Source of the DNA: Narthecium ossifragum
Lineage: Eukaryota; Streptophyta; Magnoliopsida; Dioscoreales; Nartheciaceae
Length of the DNA stretch: 64,000 bases
Direction of reading: 5' to 3'
Assembly: GCA_963920575.1 (NCBI GenBank)
Contig: OY986970.1
Coordinates: forward strand, 1,503,001-1,567,000
Position 1 is the first letter of the stretch, and each line of letters begins with the position of its first letter. Positions 34,300 to 46,942 of this stretch are shown piece after piece. The notes below the pieces were generated by a model. It was not told the DNA's origin. It did no database searches and saw only the letters and a list, made by a program, of their open reading frames with translations. The translations under genes were made by a program, and so were the position numbers.

Positions 34300-35100
34300 T
34301 GTCTGATGTTTTAGGTACTTAAATCAAGTTTGTAACCTTGTGCTTGAGAAATCTGTAGCAGCTGCCATGTTGACTGGCCTATTGGTGCTAGCATGAGCTC
34401 AGAAGGTTAAGCTTCTGTGCTCTCTAGTGTGCTCCAGACACCTGGTCAGTACTGTCATTTGATCTCTGAACGTAAGGATGAGCCAGAGGAGGTGATTCTT
34501 GTACGCGTTAGCTGTTAAAGAATTAATGACAGAATTTTTCGTATCTTTCTAACCAAAGGAATTATAGCCGGAAAAGAATTTATGTACATTGCATACACCT
34601 TATGATGTCTTTGACTGTAGTTTTGAAGTAGTGGTAAGCTTGAATGCCAGAATACATTTCTGAGACTTTAAGCTTGATACAAAGAATTGTTTGTTGGAAA
34701 AAAATTGTCTGATTTTTCTTAATTGTGCTGCTCTCTGTTGTAGCACACTGTAAGATTATTGTTTCTGATGATGGAGAACGCAAAGTCATAGTCACTAAGT
34801 GCTATAAAAATGTTGTCCACATATCTGTTTACGAAACTATTTCATGTTTTCAACTCAACAGAGCTGTTGGTAGATCAGATGTGCTTTCAATTGCATTTGA
34901 TCTGTCTTCAGTCCAGAATGTAATCTGGTGCTGTATTGTCCCAGGTATGTTATATGACTAACTCCTGGCATACTCCTTGTCAAAATTGTTCAATCTGAAG
35001 GTTCTTAATGTTATTGGTCTTAGTTTTTCTGGAGGGAAATCTTTCTCATCCTTGGTGGCGGCATCTTTGGCGGTTGGTTCGGTGCCTTCGGACATTAGGT
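34300..35100. other. 3' flank of SUVH and spacer
   Basis: Probable 3' UTR, then AT-rich sequence. No gene was recognised. At about 35100 the sequence becomes alike to the sHSP downstream repeat described below. Confidence 0.4.
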
Positions 35101-35434
35101 TTCAGAGTTCAAACACACCAATATCGATCAGCAGGAGTGGCTGGAACTTTTTGGCAGCAGTTGTTTAAGAGTGCCTTCAAAATAATGAGTTTCAGTCTTT
35201 TTGTACGTTTCATTCCAAGGCTGTGTTATAACTACAGTATGATATGGGCTTCGTCTAGGCAACATTAATAGCTTATGAACCTATAATACTCTATGTTTCT
35301 TCTCTTCTCATTGTCACACATCTTACCTCTGATTAATCTACATTGTTACTGCGGCACTGTCAATACTCTTTTCATGTACAAGTTCCATGGACTTGGATAT
35401 AATTCTTGTTTAGTAGTAAAGCATCAAGCAACTA
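35100..35434 (+). repeat. 3'-flank remnant of a first small-heat-shock-protein unit
   Basis: Contains 'ggcagcagttgtttaagagtgccttc' and, further on, 'gcttatgaacctataat...cacatcttacc' and 'ttcttgtttagtagtaaa'. These match in order the downstream flank of the sHSP pseudogene at 38218-38520. The coding part of this unit is gone. Confidence 0.6.
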
Positions 35435-35797
35435 TGCCCTCTGTTCTCTTTGTGGAGATGTTGGCCATTGAGATGGGCTTCAGATGTTCCAGATATGAGG
35501 GGATCATGAAGGTAATAATTGAATCAGACTCGATGGCAGCGGTGCACCTTCTCAATGGTTTTTGTGTTTGGCCAATGGAGGTGGAATCTTTGACGTGAAA
35601 TATTTGTAAGGAGGTTATGAAATTTGAGTAAGTTGTATTTTTGCATATTCCTCGAACTTATAATGCTATGGCTGATGGGATTGCAAGGTGGTGTCGTCGA
35701 CTCCAAGTCCCTTTTATATGGTTCCGGAGGACGGCGGGGGTGTCTTGGATGGATTGGTATAATAGTTTACTTTAGCGGCTCAATTAATCAAAAAAAA
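35435..35797 (+). mobile_element. 5'-truncated LINE (L1-type) 3' end with RNase H relic
   Basis: Translates to an RNase H tail: VEMLAIEMGFRCSRYEGIMKVIIESDSMAAVHLLNG, stops, then FLHIPRTYNAMADGIARWCRR. It ends in 'ggctcaattaatc' plus poly-A. Flanks repeat ATCAAGCA(GCA)ACTA (35423 and 35798), a target duplication with a small indel, and the uninterrupted host sequence exists at about 38518. Same LINE family as those at 54079-58053 and 61117. Confidence 0.82.
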
Positions 35798-35859
35798 ATC
35801 AAGCAGCAACTAGATTTCCCTTCAGCGAATGATATGAGCACACCAAAGTCTGCAAACGC

Positions 35860-36018
35860 CAGGTCGGTAAGTTCACGAGAAAGTTCCAGCTGTGGCCCAA
35901 GGCCGACCTCAATGCGATCGAGGCCGTGATCAAGGATGGGGTGCTGACGGTGACGGTGAACAAGCGACCTCCGCCGGAGCCCCAGGTGACCAGGATCATC
36001 GAGGTCAAGATGGCTTAA
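35860..36018 (+). pseudogene. Class II small heat-shock protein, C-terminal fragment
   Basis: In-frame [11 protein letters not shown], then [25 protein letters not shown] and IIEVKMA before a stop: the last ~50 residues of the alpha-crystallin domain of class II HSP20s (GVLTVTV motif). It starts abruptly at the CAGGTCGG(T/C)AAGTTC word that is also at 37822, and is preceded by sHSP 3'-flank sequence, so the 5' part was lost in a rearrangement. Confidence 0.8.
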
Positions 36019-36450
36019 GAGCTGCTCCTCCTCTTGCGTATAGGCTATAGCTAGTAGTACCAGTACTAGAAATAAACAACTTTGACATTGTTTGAACTAG
36101 ATTTTTAATTCGTCCTGCCTGCTGCATGGTTGGCTCTCATCGGAGCCGCCATGGCGGCGATCGGAAGGTCAAGCCGGAGGTGGAGGCCTTGGAAATTTTG
36201 TAGGCACCAGTTGTTTAAAGAGTGCCTTCCAAACTTATACAGTCCTTAATTTTCTCTATGTTTCATGCAAGTCTTTGTAACAGACTAGTTGTTTAAGAGT
36301 GCCTTCCAACCCTGTAAGGCTCTAACTAAACATCATTATTCTAATAAATTTCTGCCACTTCACAATAGTCAATCACATGTTATACTTTTGAACCAGTTGC
36401 AAGGTGTATTCACTACTAAATTTTCTTAATCAAATGGAGAAAATCCAAGC
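36019..36450 (+). repeat. 3' flank of the second sHSP remnant
   Basis: Carries 'gccatggcggcgatcggaaggtcaagccggagg' (36147 region) matching 38157-38190, and two copies of '(a/c)agttgtttaaagagtgccttcc' (36205 and 36287). These support tandem duplication of whole sHSP units. Confidence 0.65.
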
Positions 36451-37470
36451 AGGATTCTGTGATATATTCAGAGGTCAGGGGTTATTTGCAATAATGACAA
36501 TTTTACTACTTATGGATATGTTAGTCATAAATATTACACCGTCCTAGAGTCATTAAGGTGATTTATAAGGTCAATGATAATTTCATAAATATTGTCATTA
36601 AATGGTCATTATCTTTAGCTTTAACATAGCTGAAATATTTTGATCATAACTTTTATATCAAATATTCAAATTGGTCTGTCCTGAACCATTGGAAAAATGA
36701 AGAAAATATCTACAACTTTTACGTTGACGAGATTTTCAGATTTCATCGTTTAATATGCCAAACTAGAAGTCAAAATATCCAGTGGTAAAATAGTAAATAA
36801 TGACCAAATTTCCAGTCCTTCAAATTCCAATCAGCTTTGTAATCGGCCAAATATCCGCCGGTCATATTTTGGCAGATCATTTTAATAATAATCATCGACT
36901 ATTTCAGTCATAACTTTCTCATACGATATTCAAATGTATTGATTTTTAAATCGATGAAAAGAGAATTTGAAAACCCTACAACTTTAATGTTCAGAGTTTT
37001 GCCTAATTCTAAGGTTATTATCGGCCAAATTGCAGTGGAAGACAAGATGCTTTATTTGATGGCAGTTTCATAAATAACTGAAGATGTCGACCAGTTCTGA
37101 CGATTTCAGAGCAATTTTGACGATTTCAGAGCAATTCTAACAGTTTCAGGGCAGTTCTAATAGTTTCATAGCTTTTAAATGGTTTCAAAGTAGTTATATC
37201 ATGACCAGTATAAAAGACATGTAGATGAAGAAAAAGACTCTCCCGAAATCAAGAGCAAAACAAACTTTTATTTTTATTTCCAATGTAGTTTTTATCTTTA
37301 TTTTTAATGTAGTTATTTATCTTTATTTTCAATGTAGCTTTATTTATCTTCATCTACCTTTAAATTTCAGTAATAAAGCCTTTCTTTCTTTTAATTTCTT
37401 ACAATTAAACTTTCATTCATATGAGTAGTTCTTTCATTCATAGGTGTAGTTCTAGCATAGTTCATCGTTC
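36450..37470. repeat. Dispersed LTR-like repeat, inverted relative to 27737-29373
   Basis: Reverse-complement similarity to 28600-29130 over several hundred bases (e.g. 'cattggaaaaatgaagaaaatatctacaac', 'tcataactttctcatacgat', 'ctaaggttattatcggcc'). It ends in T-rich sequence with repeated 'tttatctttatttt(c/t)aatgtag' (37270-37340). It separates the second and third sHSP remnants. Confidence 0.65.
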
Positions 37471-37619
37471 ATTTTTCATCGATCATTTATCATCTATTTA
37501 TGCATGGACCGGTCCGGATAAAGAGCGTGGGTCGAACCCGGCACCGGGGGAGATGTTCGACCCGTCACTTGGGGAGTTGCGCGCCGCGCGAATGTTATCC
37601 GGGGAGCGCGCTTGGGAAA

Positions 37620-37972
37620 GCGCACAGGCATCGAGCCCTCCAATGGCCCCTTCGACCTCAAGGATCTCCCGGGCTGCTTCATGTACAACCTCGACGTTCC
37701 TGGCGTCAGCGCCAGCTCCGGGGAGATCAGCGTCCAGATCGAGGGCCGCAACCTCCTGGTGATAACCGTCGAGACGAAGAGAGAGGATGTCAAGGAGGGG
37801 AGGTGCCTGTGGGAGTCACGCCAGGTCGGCAAGTTCAAGAGGAACTTTAGCGCTGCCGCCCAGTGCCGACGTCAATGCGATCGACGCCGTGGTCAAGGAT
37901 GGGGTGCTGACGGTGGCGGTGCCCAAGCTATCCCCGCAGGAGCCCAAGATCATCGAGGTCAAGTTTGCTTAA
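37620..37972 (+). pseudogene. Class II small heat-shock protein (HSP20), frameshifted and without a normal N-terminus
   Basis: The alpha-crystallin domain is recognisable: GPFDLKDLPGCFMYNLDVPG, EISVQIEGRNLLVI, RQVGKFKRNF, then after one extra base near 37849 the frame moves to ALPPSADVNAIDAVVKDGVLTVAVPK and IIEVKFA with a stop at 37972. No start codon with the usual class II N-terminus was found; upstream sequence (37500-37620) is unrelated GC-rich DNA. Small HSPs normally act as ATP-independent holdases in the cytosol. This copy is very probably inactive. Confidence 0.82.
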
Positions 37973-38698
37973 GATCGAGCTGCTCCTCTTATCACCTACT
38001 TCCTTTGACATCGTTTGACTTAGGCATTAATGGGAAAAAATAAACTAGCTTAAATTTGAATTGATATGATCCTTGGAAAAACAGGTCTATGTTACAAGAA
38101 AAAAAACATTGGTGTCTTAATAATTCTGTAAAGAGATGTTTAGTCTCTCGCCGGAGCAGCCATGCAGCGATCGGAAGGTCAAGCCGGAGGAGTTGGAGGC
38201 CTTTCAAGATTATTAGGCATCAGTTGTTTAAGAGTACCTTCCGATCCGATCATTAATCAATCCTTTTCTATATTTAATGGCTTTGTAAACAGCTAAAGTA
38301 TATATACAACAACATTAACAACCTCATGAACCTATAACCATCATCTCACATCTTACCTTAACCCTACAATAATAATACTACATAGTATCCGAGTGTATCG
38401 GGTGTGTTTCCGTATCCGTTTTCAAATGTGAAGTATCCGTGCAGCATAGTCCTCTAGCTATACTATAAATATTTCATGAACTGTGGTCTCCATGTTAATT
38501 CCTGTTTAGCAGTAAGTCATCAAGCAATTCGATCTCCACTTCAGAGAATGATATATGCACTAAATTCTCCAAATGGACTTTCATTCGCTGGATTCTGAAA
38601 AATCCTATTTGTGAAAGTCGTCGGCGTTTTATCTATGTATATACAAGGACAAAATTGCTAACGAGCTTCTACTCCCCGATGTGAGGTTAATGGCGAGC
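37973..38698. other. Third sHSP unit 3' flank and spacer to LCYE
   Basis: 37973-38560 is the best preserved copy of the sHSP downstream sequence. A 'cgagtgtatcgggtgtgt' word at about 38389 recurs at 59018. The rest is plain AT-rich sequence before the LCYE stop codon. Confidence 0.5.
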
Positions 38699-41600
38699 TT
38701 ACAGTGTCAGGAATGTTCTTATCATGGTTGCGCCGGTGGGATCGGACATTAGATGCCTAACAAGGGACATTCTCAGTCTGTTTGGTGCTATCACGAACAT
38801 GTAGAAGGCAAAGTATATAAGGTCCATTGACGACAGATTGGAGCCAAGAAAGCCCTGCCACATCCTGGAAAGCCAATTTGGATATTAAGCAGCAATTCAG
38901 CAACTGATGTAATCCATTATGTGAATGTTGACAAAACAAAAGAAAACTGAGAAGAAATTTGCTTATTATATGGCAATACAATTGTATTTATTTGAAGTTT
39001 TAGGTATAATAAATGATCCAAGAGGTTCTACAAACAAATAAGAGAAATCTACATGGATTAAGAGTTGTGATTCTAGTCACTCGTCTCTTCGCAAGGGGAG
39101 GAATCCAACCCATAATCCTTGAAAATAGATACTTGTACCCTACGAAGGGATAATTAGAATCTTTTTTGAAGAAAAGCAAAGAATAAAGCCCAAAATTTTC
39201 ACCAACCATCGTCCTTTTAATTATCCATTTGTCTTTTTCTCTAATGATTATGAGGTATTCATAGGTAGCGGATGCTCTGAAGTTGTTCTCTCTTCTCTAT
39301 TCAGGTCAACTTTTACAATTCTGAGATCATTAGTACCATACACAAAATTCATAAAAACATGACAATTTTTATGATAGACTACTCCACCAACCTCTTCTGA
39401 TTGTAAAATTTTGGTTCTTTATGAACAAGGTCGACATAAAGATGCAGTTCTATTGCAACAAGGAGCATCAGTAAGAGATTCATGTATTTGCGTTATGCTT
39501 GCAATAACTGGAATGATAGTAGAATTAGATAGCATGTATATGTGTAAAAGAAGCTGAACATACCAGGTAGGTAAGCTGAAAAATGTCTGAAAGAATGTCC
39601 TAATGCCTTCAATATCGAGTTGTAAGATCAATGCTAACCCAAAAAGAAAGAATGATCTTTGGCGTTTCCTCTCCTGTGGCCAAAGAGCTCTCCATGCTGA
39701 AATCAAAGAAGCCTAATAGTGAGAGCATAAAACAAAATTGACATGCTTCAAGGCACAAATTTAACTGCTGATTTGCATGATTAAAGTAATTATTTGGTTT
39801 GAAATTTTGAAAATAATTTTGATGAACTGTTGCATGTCCATCTGAAAAGTAGAAAGCATATCGCATAATTCTACACCAATTGCAAAAGTTGAGAGCCCTT
39901 TATGCATAGGGGGACAATGGTGGCACAGAGGAACGCGAGGAACATGATGTCCAGCAAAGATGCTCGAATTTTGAGATTAGGCTGATGCAGGGTGTGCTAT
40001 TAGAGGTCCAAATAAATCTTATCGACCTTAATAATAGTTTAGGAAATTATTCCTACATAGGAGGGAACAGATACCGTTCCTTTTGAATCGATTCTCAACT
40101 TTAAATAACCCGTTATCATGCAACTCTCCTGAGAATTATATGTACCATAGAAAAAGGTTAGCAAGTAAGTTTATCTGACCAATTCCTCCTCATCACCTTA
40201 GATCACTTGTCATTTAAATGAGATAAGTAATCACCTTTCAAATCGAGAAAACATGGGTNNNNNNNNNNNNNNNNNNNNNNNNNNNNNNNNNNNNNNNNNN
40301 NNNNNNNNNNNNNNNNNNNNNNNNNNNNNNNNNNNNNNNNNNNNNNNNNNNNNNNNNNNNNNNNNNNNNNNNNNNNNNNNNNNNNNNNNNNNNNNNNNNN
40401 NNNNNNNNNNNNNNNNNNNNNNNNNNNNNNNNNNNNNNNNNNNNNNNNNNNNNNNNNNCAAGGTTCTTTTGGTCAGTGTTGGGCAGGGATCCACCAACAG
40501 GAATATAAGACCATTCCTACACAGGTCAGACTTACATCTTAACAAAGTTCTAAAGTTAATTTCTCTGCAGGATGGAAAGGCAGAACATCAATCGAATAAC
40601 TGAAGTTAGCATTTCTAGACTGCTTACCTCTTCGTAAATTTTTATTACTCGGATCCCCATGGTTTCCAAGCGTGACATGAGTTTTTTCTTGAGAAGATCA
40701 AAAGGCATGGGATCTCTTGAAGCCAAGCAAGTTTCCTGCAGCCATCCAGTAATACAGTTACCCTACATTGTTCAAACCAAAACATGCTTTTAAGAGTTAA
40801 GATAAACCTTACACATACCTCATAGAAAACTCTTGTAGATGACATAGGCATGACATAAAGAAACGTCGGATAGTCTGCTTCCGGACATTGTTTATTCTCT
40901 TTCGCATAATCTCTGTAGTCCATGAAAACCATTAAGCTTGGATCATATGGATTGTTTTCCACCTGAAAATTAGAATTAAAACTGAGCGAGCTTTTAGCTT
41001 ATGAAAAAGAAAAGGAATATCATAAATACACTTCTAGCGGAAAAAATATCAAGGTGAGAATAAAAAAGAGCTTTTCTGAGTATAGCATATTTCACATTCC
41101 ATAGAGTTAGTGAGTTGTTGTCTAACAAGGTTTAAATGGTGATTTAAGCAATATTCTGAAGTTTAGGAATGAAAGCATGGCCTTCTTGTTTGCTTTTCTA
41201 TAGTTTCATGTTCAAGATCTTTGAAGCCTAAAGAAATTATTTGCGAATCATGCAAGTTATGTTATCAAGAAACTGACCATTTTACATGCTATAAAGTTGT
41301 TGAATTGCAATGTACTGTCACAGATATTTTTTATGACACTGATGTTGACCAAGTCTTCTTTTCTCCTGAATCACTCATGCACATTCACTTAACTTAGAAC
41401 GGGTCAAAACTCTCAAGGATAACAGACATCTCAAAGCTATAGGACCAGCTTAATAAGGACTGTCTTAAGCATGCCAGTAAATATTCCTGCTTTATCTATA
41501 TACCTGATATATCTATGAATTGATCACCAATAGCTACAAGGAACTCTGAATGCGAATCAATCATCCACTTTGATACCAGTCTCTTTAATTGTCTCTTGGT

Positions 41601-44178
41601 AGTGGACCATGAGCATGGAAGAAAATCAATTTGGCACAAAATAAAGTAGTCATGAAGCGTCAAATCCACAAACACAATGAAGTTGAAATTGACTTTCCTG
41701 TTCTCTCAAGCAAATTGATTTATTGTGAAAGAAAGGCTTCAAGAAAAGACGCAACTAAAATGGTAGTAGAGGCAACATAAGAACATAACATGAGTTAGAG
41801 ACATGAAAAGAATATCCTACCTCCACTTCCACGCCATATGCTGTCTGCACGGAAACAGGAGGACCTCCTACCTCATATTGCAGAAGTTTTCCAGAAGCTG
41901 CTCCAGATGCAACAGTGGCGAGCCTGTGACATTAGAAGTCAGGCATACACTACGAAGACGCTATATTTTAAAAGACTATGGTACCTGCAAGGAACCATAA
42001 GCCCTCCTTCGCAAGCAACAATGCTGCAACCATCAATCGCTTCCATTATCTTCTCCACTTTCGAATCAAGATATGTGACACCAAAATCCTGACACCTAGA
42101 AAGATTAAGCAGTATCAATTCCACTACATTTTTCTGCATGAAATATGAAATGAAAATACACGCATGCTTTTATTTCTTACCTTTTCAGCAGCTCCTCATG
42201 CAGCAAATGGCGACTAACTCTACCATATGAACGACCAATTAAAATGGGTTCATTGCTATCAAGATACACAATCGTGTCTTCCCATACATGCTCAATACAA
42301 CTTTCTAACCCAAGATCTGAAAGAAGAAAAATAAGTAATGATTAAGTCTAATATAGTACAGCATGAAGCTGATCAATAAATTTCAGTTATAGACAATAAT
42401 TATTCTTACTTTAAGGTCATGTACTAAGTGTAACACACAAGTCCCATTTTTTAAATAACCTGTGCATTTTAGTATATATGCAAATTGGTTATCTATCTAC
42501 CGACAAAATCAGATCCATCTGAAAATGGTTATCCTATTTCCACATTAAATAACTGCTAGAGTTCAACTTAGAGTAAGAATTATTTTCTCTAGTATGACGA
42601 CAGAGCCATAGCTTTAATGTGTCAAATAAATACCTATAAATTCATCCTCCCATACACCATAGTTATTTGTGAATGGCAAATCTGGACCAATAAGACCAAC
42701 TTTTAATCCCATCTTAGCTGATTCTGCGGCAAGTGAGAGACCAGCCGGACCACAACCAATCACGATCAGCTCCAGTATTTCATCCCCAACAGATATAGGT
42801 GAGAGCTGCAAAAAGGATCACTTGAGCCACATGAATAAATAAAATTTCACAATTATCTCCATCAAGATTTCCATATTTGACCATTGGGATAAAAATATAC
42901 TGAACATTCATCAACCATAAAAAGCAAAGAAGAGAAACAATGGGACCTGATATCGGCTGTTTGACTTGCAAAGATCTATTTTGTTTCTCTAGGAGGTGAA
43001 AGACATAAACAACACAGTTTTTAGGGAACGTGATCTAATTAGAGTTTGTATCTCATACTATACATCTAGACAAGCTTTTCACTGTGCAAGGCACGCGTGC
43101 AGTAAGAGGAACACAAAAACGTTTTAACGATTAGTGATCATGAACATTAGGAAGTATTTCACACGGCTGAAATAAGTTTAACAGAACAGAACAGAACAAC
43201 AAGAGTTTTAATAGGGAAGATTATAAAAAGTTAGAGGAATGCATTGAGCAGAACAGCATGTTCCATGTTAGGGGGTAACCAAGCAAAGCATACCTTCGCC
43301 CTATAGGTCAAGGGTGAAGGTATCATAGTGGACAGTAAACTGTATCATGTTTTTCTCTGGAGCTAAGGATGATTTGCTGAGGGACCAGCCCAACTGCTTT
43401 AGCTCAAGATACATGGGATGCGACATCGAGATTAACAGGAGCAAAATCTGCGAGAAGGTGTAACCCACATGTGATGCATGAACAATTCCAAGAAGCACTG
43501 GAGGTGCATTTGTGATGTTCTAATCGACGTCAAGAAATGTATATAAGCTTCACAAACCCCTATTGACACGAACAGAAAGGCATCAAGAAACCTAAAGAGA
43601 CGCATTTCACCTACATTCCTCCTGCAACAACGTTCGTGGAAAAATTTAGATTTTGGCGGTAACAAACACAGACAAACAATGCATTCCATCATACAGTGCA
43701 AGGGGTCGGTTTAAACAGGGGAACATAACCAGAAAACATGAACTTTGGATCCTAACCTAAGTATCAAGAAAGAATCAAAGGGACTAAAAGTCCATATCAA
43801 AAGGCAATGCTATGCTCTTTGACATTTAGGGAAGGGAAAAAAAAGCACCTTGTCGGCTATCTTGCTTTGCTTCTCCATAGCCTTCCTCCCCTGCATCCTA
43901 ACGTAGAACATCTCACTCCCCCCAGCCTTCACATAATCCTCATCGTCCGCAAACTCCTCCCCCAGCTCCACAGCCGTCGCCGCCGACCCTCTGCCCTCCC
44001 GTCCACCTCCCGCAGCTCGAACACAAGCCCGATGAAGCCGAACAGACCTAAACGTCGTCCTCGGTGGAATCGACTCCAGCGCCGCCGCCGCCACCGCTGA
44101 AAACCCCCGCCGCCTTAACGTCGAGTCGTGGGACGCCACCGAGAGAGCCGGGGAGCTGCTGCAGCCGAAGCACTCCAT
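38699..44178 (-). CDS. LCYE: Lycopene epsilon-cyclase, chloroplastic (interrupted by an assembly gap)
   Basis: Plastid FAD/NAD(P)H-dependent enzyme adding the epsilon ring to lycopene, which commits carbon to alpha-carotene and lutein. Exons on the minus strand: 43849-44178, 42634-42805, 42181-42316, 41985-42095, 41821-41923, 40819-40962, 40628-40735, from 40516 into the N gap, then 39564-39696 and 38699-38864. A Ser/Arg-rich transit peptide opens exon 1 (ATG at 44178 preferred; an upstream GTG is not used). Motifs: dinucleotide-binding IVIGCGPAGLSLAAESA, NNYGVWEDEF, HVWEDTIVYLD, SYGRVSRHLLHEELL, VASGAASGKLLQYEVGGP, VQTAYGVEVE, MDYRDY, SSTRVFYE, EWSYIPVGGSLPNT, ERKRQRSFFLFGLALI and a C-terminal DPTGATMIRTFLTL. 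The segment between SLPNT-QKNL and AWRALWPQ, including the conserved AAASMVHPATGY region, must lie in the gap. Frames agree on both sides. Confidence 0.96.
40259..40458. other. Assembly gap (200 N)
   Basis: Exactly 200 N, a conventional gap size, so the true length is unknown. It removes part of LCYE exon 8 and probably the following exon. Confidence 0.99.
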
Positions 44179-46884
44179 CGCCAATGCCTCCACCTCCCAC
44201 TATCGAAACGTGCTCCAACTCTAGGGCTCTGAAAAGGAGTTTTATCCGAGAGGAGGAGGAGGGATAGGGTTTTGGATGTCGATTAGGGTTTTGTTAGGAC
44301 GAAGGTGGCTGAAGCATGGAGAGGGCGTGGGAGAGAGAAGACCAGCAACGTCTGCACTCTGCAGGGGGAGCGAGCGTCATCCGCATGAACAGTGAGGGAT
44401 AGCGCTCGTAGAGTATCCACGTGGCGGGAAATGGTTGGTTTAGAGAAGCGCAGCGGCCCGACCGTTCGGATATGGCTCCTTTTGTCTGGGAGATTTTAAC
44501 GGGCCGGATTCGGATCCTACGAAGTCTGGATTCGCACCCTAAGCCATTGTTTGGCAACGGGTTAATGGGTTACCTATTTTATTCTTTTTTTTTTTACCAA
44601 ACATTAAAATAATAATTACGGGTTACTATTATTCCACTATCACATTTATGTCTATTTTTTCTTATCCTTATTTTTTAATCTTATTTTTTCTATCTCATAT
44701 TCCTCGTAACCCTCTTAATCCTAACTCCGAACCAAAGTGGAGCTAACTCTCTTTCTTCAATGCCTTCCGTTATGTTTCGTAACCGCCGTAACAGTAGCGA
44801 CGGCTCCACTACCACCTAGACGGAACTCATCTTATAAAACTAGTCCTCATACGTGGACAGCTCGAAGGCCACGAACTCTAGTTTTTGAATGGACGGGGCT
44901 TTGACCGCATACGTATCGACACTTCAAACGCCAGAGTCCAGACTCTCGTGTTCAACGGACAGGGCTTTGCTCCACGTGGTGGGTTCTGGTGTAGCCACCT
45001 CATCCATGCTGGTCAGAACAAAGATTCGATTGATACCTTTTGAACATTTTAATGCGTGAGTCGGACTCCAAACGCATAGGCCAAATTAATTGGTGTTTTT
45101 CTTCTTCGGTTTTTTGCGCTTAATTGAGCCAAATCGGTCTTTTTGCGCAAACTACTCTGTCTCAGTCAAAGACACTAATTAATTTGGAAACCAACCAAAC
45201 ATACAAAGTGCTTGAACTGAGTCCAATCAGCCCACTCCACTCCACTCCACTCCACTTCACAGTTAACCCAACTAAACATGCGGGAGATATTTGGTATAGG
45301 GTTAGAAAAATTGGGATTAATGGGACATAGGATTAGAAAAAATGAGGTTAAGGAACATGGATAGAAAAAAAATAAAGTAGTGATGGTAGGTGGAATGAAA
45401 ATAAAATAGTAATTATTACTTTTAATGTTTGGGGATAAATATGAGTTTAATGGGGGATAATTAACCCCATCAAACATGCTCTAAAAGAGATATAAGATCA
45501 GCTGTAACTCCTAACACTTTGTTTGGTAAATTGGAGAATAAAGTGAAATATAATGAGACGAATATGCTCAGTAAAAGACGTGCCCTAGGACTATGATTGT
45601 CTTAGAGGAACACGAAGCAGCTATGAGAGAGAATGTGGTAATTAGTAGTAACCCTCAACTCTTGTATGGCCAACAGGAAACCAGACCAGTGGTGGGGGAG
45701 GCATCACTCCACAAGGAGATGTTGGCCTTGCTGAAAGCCTTGAAGAAGGCAGCATAGCATCCCTTTGTTTAAATCATTGGCATTAGAGTCCAATTTCTTG
45801 GTAGTCGTCCAAATATTTGGTATGAGTTTTAGAAAAAGTGAGGTCAAGGAGGAATAGGGTTAGAAAAGGTTAGAAAAGGTGGGGTTAAAGAATGAGGATA
45901 GAAAAAAAATAGAGTGGTGATGGTAGGAGCTTAGGAGGAATGAGGATAAAAATAGTAAAATGATGATATTTGGTGTTTGAGGATAGGAAAGGAGTTAAGA
46001 GGGTAGACACCCAATTTAGAGAGGATAGCTAGAGAGATATGGTCCACTGTGTTAAGATTTGAATATGTGTTCTTCCTCTTCATCTTCGGAGATTGTAATG
46101 TCACGTCATGATGCAGTTGCTCGACGTTATCAACGATTAGGGAGGGAGTTTGACTGGTCGAGTGATTGGGGGTCTCCGCTGCTTTATAGCTTAACCTGGG
46201 ACCAATTTTGCAACTTACTATATTTACTTAGCCTAAGGGCTCATCTTATAAATAAAAAAAAATTTAAAAAAAAACTCTTGGAAAATTTCTCTAACCACGT
46301 AAATTGTTTCTCCTTGTCGTCTCTCGATCTCTACTCTCTCTTCGACGCGTACGTGTTGTTCACTGCCACGAGAGTGCATGCACGAGAATCGAACCAAGGA
46401 ATTAACCCAAATTAAAGAACCCTAATCATGTCTTCTAGCTATACCCAAAAACACTTCACCGCCTCCTCCTCCTCCTCATTGCATTAATTAAACCCTAGGG
46501 TTACGAATTATATATTGGATGATCAAGGAGAGATGGAAACGTAAAAGAAGGGAATCATGAACGTGCATGTTTAATTTTTAAGAGAAAAGATACTCATCAT
46601 GCTGATCAGCGTTTCCATTAATTTGCTTTCTAGCTGAGGTTTTCTAGCTAAGCTAATGGTGGCAAAAGGAGGTATCCTTCAACTCAGCTTTTTTGCGCCA
46701 TTACTGGAGAACCCTCATCTTCTCCTGCTCCTTTTCCTTCTCTCTCCAAATAATTCACCATAGACTATTGAGAGAATACATAAAACTATGGTAGTATCAG
46801 TTGCATGCGTATCTATAAAATCATATATGATAGTATATTAGTATTAGTGGGTTGTGTGGGGGGGAGCTAGGTGGGAATATATAG

Positions 46885-46942
<58 letters not shown>

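Noticed and set aside
46059..46415. 118-aa frame beginning MNMCSSSSSSE
   Set aside because: No recognisable domain, poly-Lys from an A-run, surrounded by repeats.
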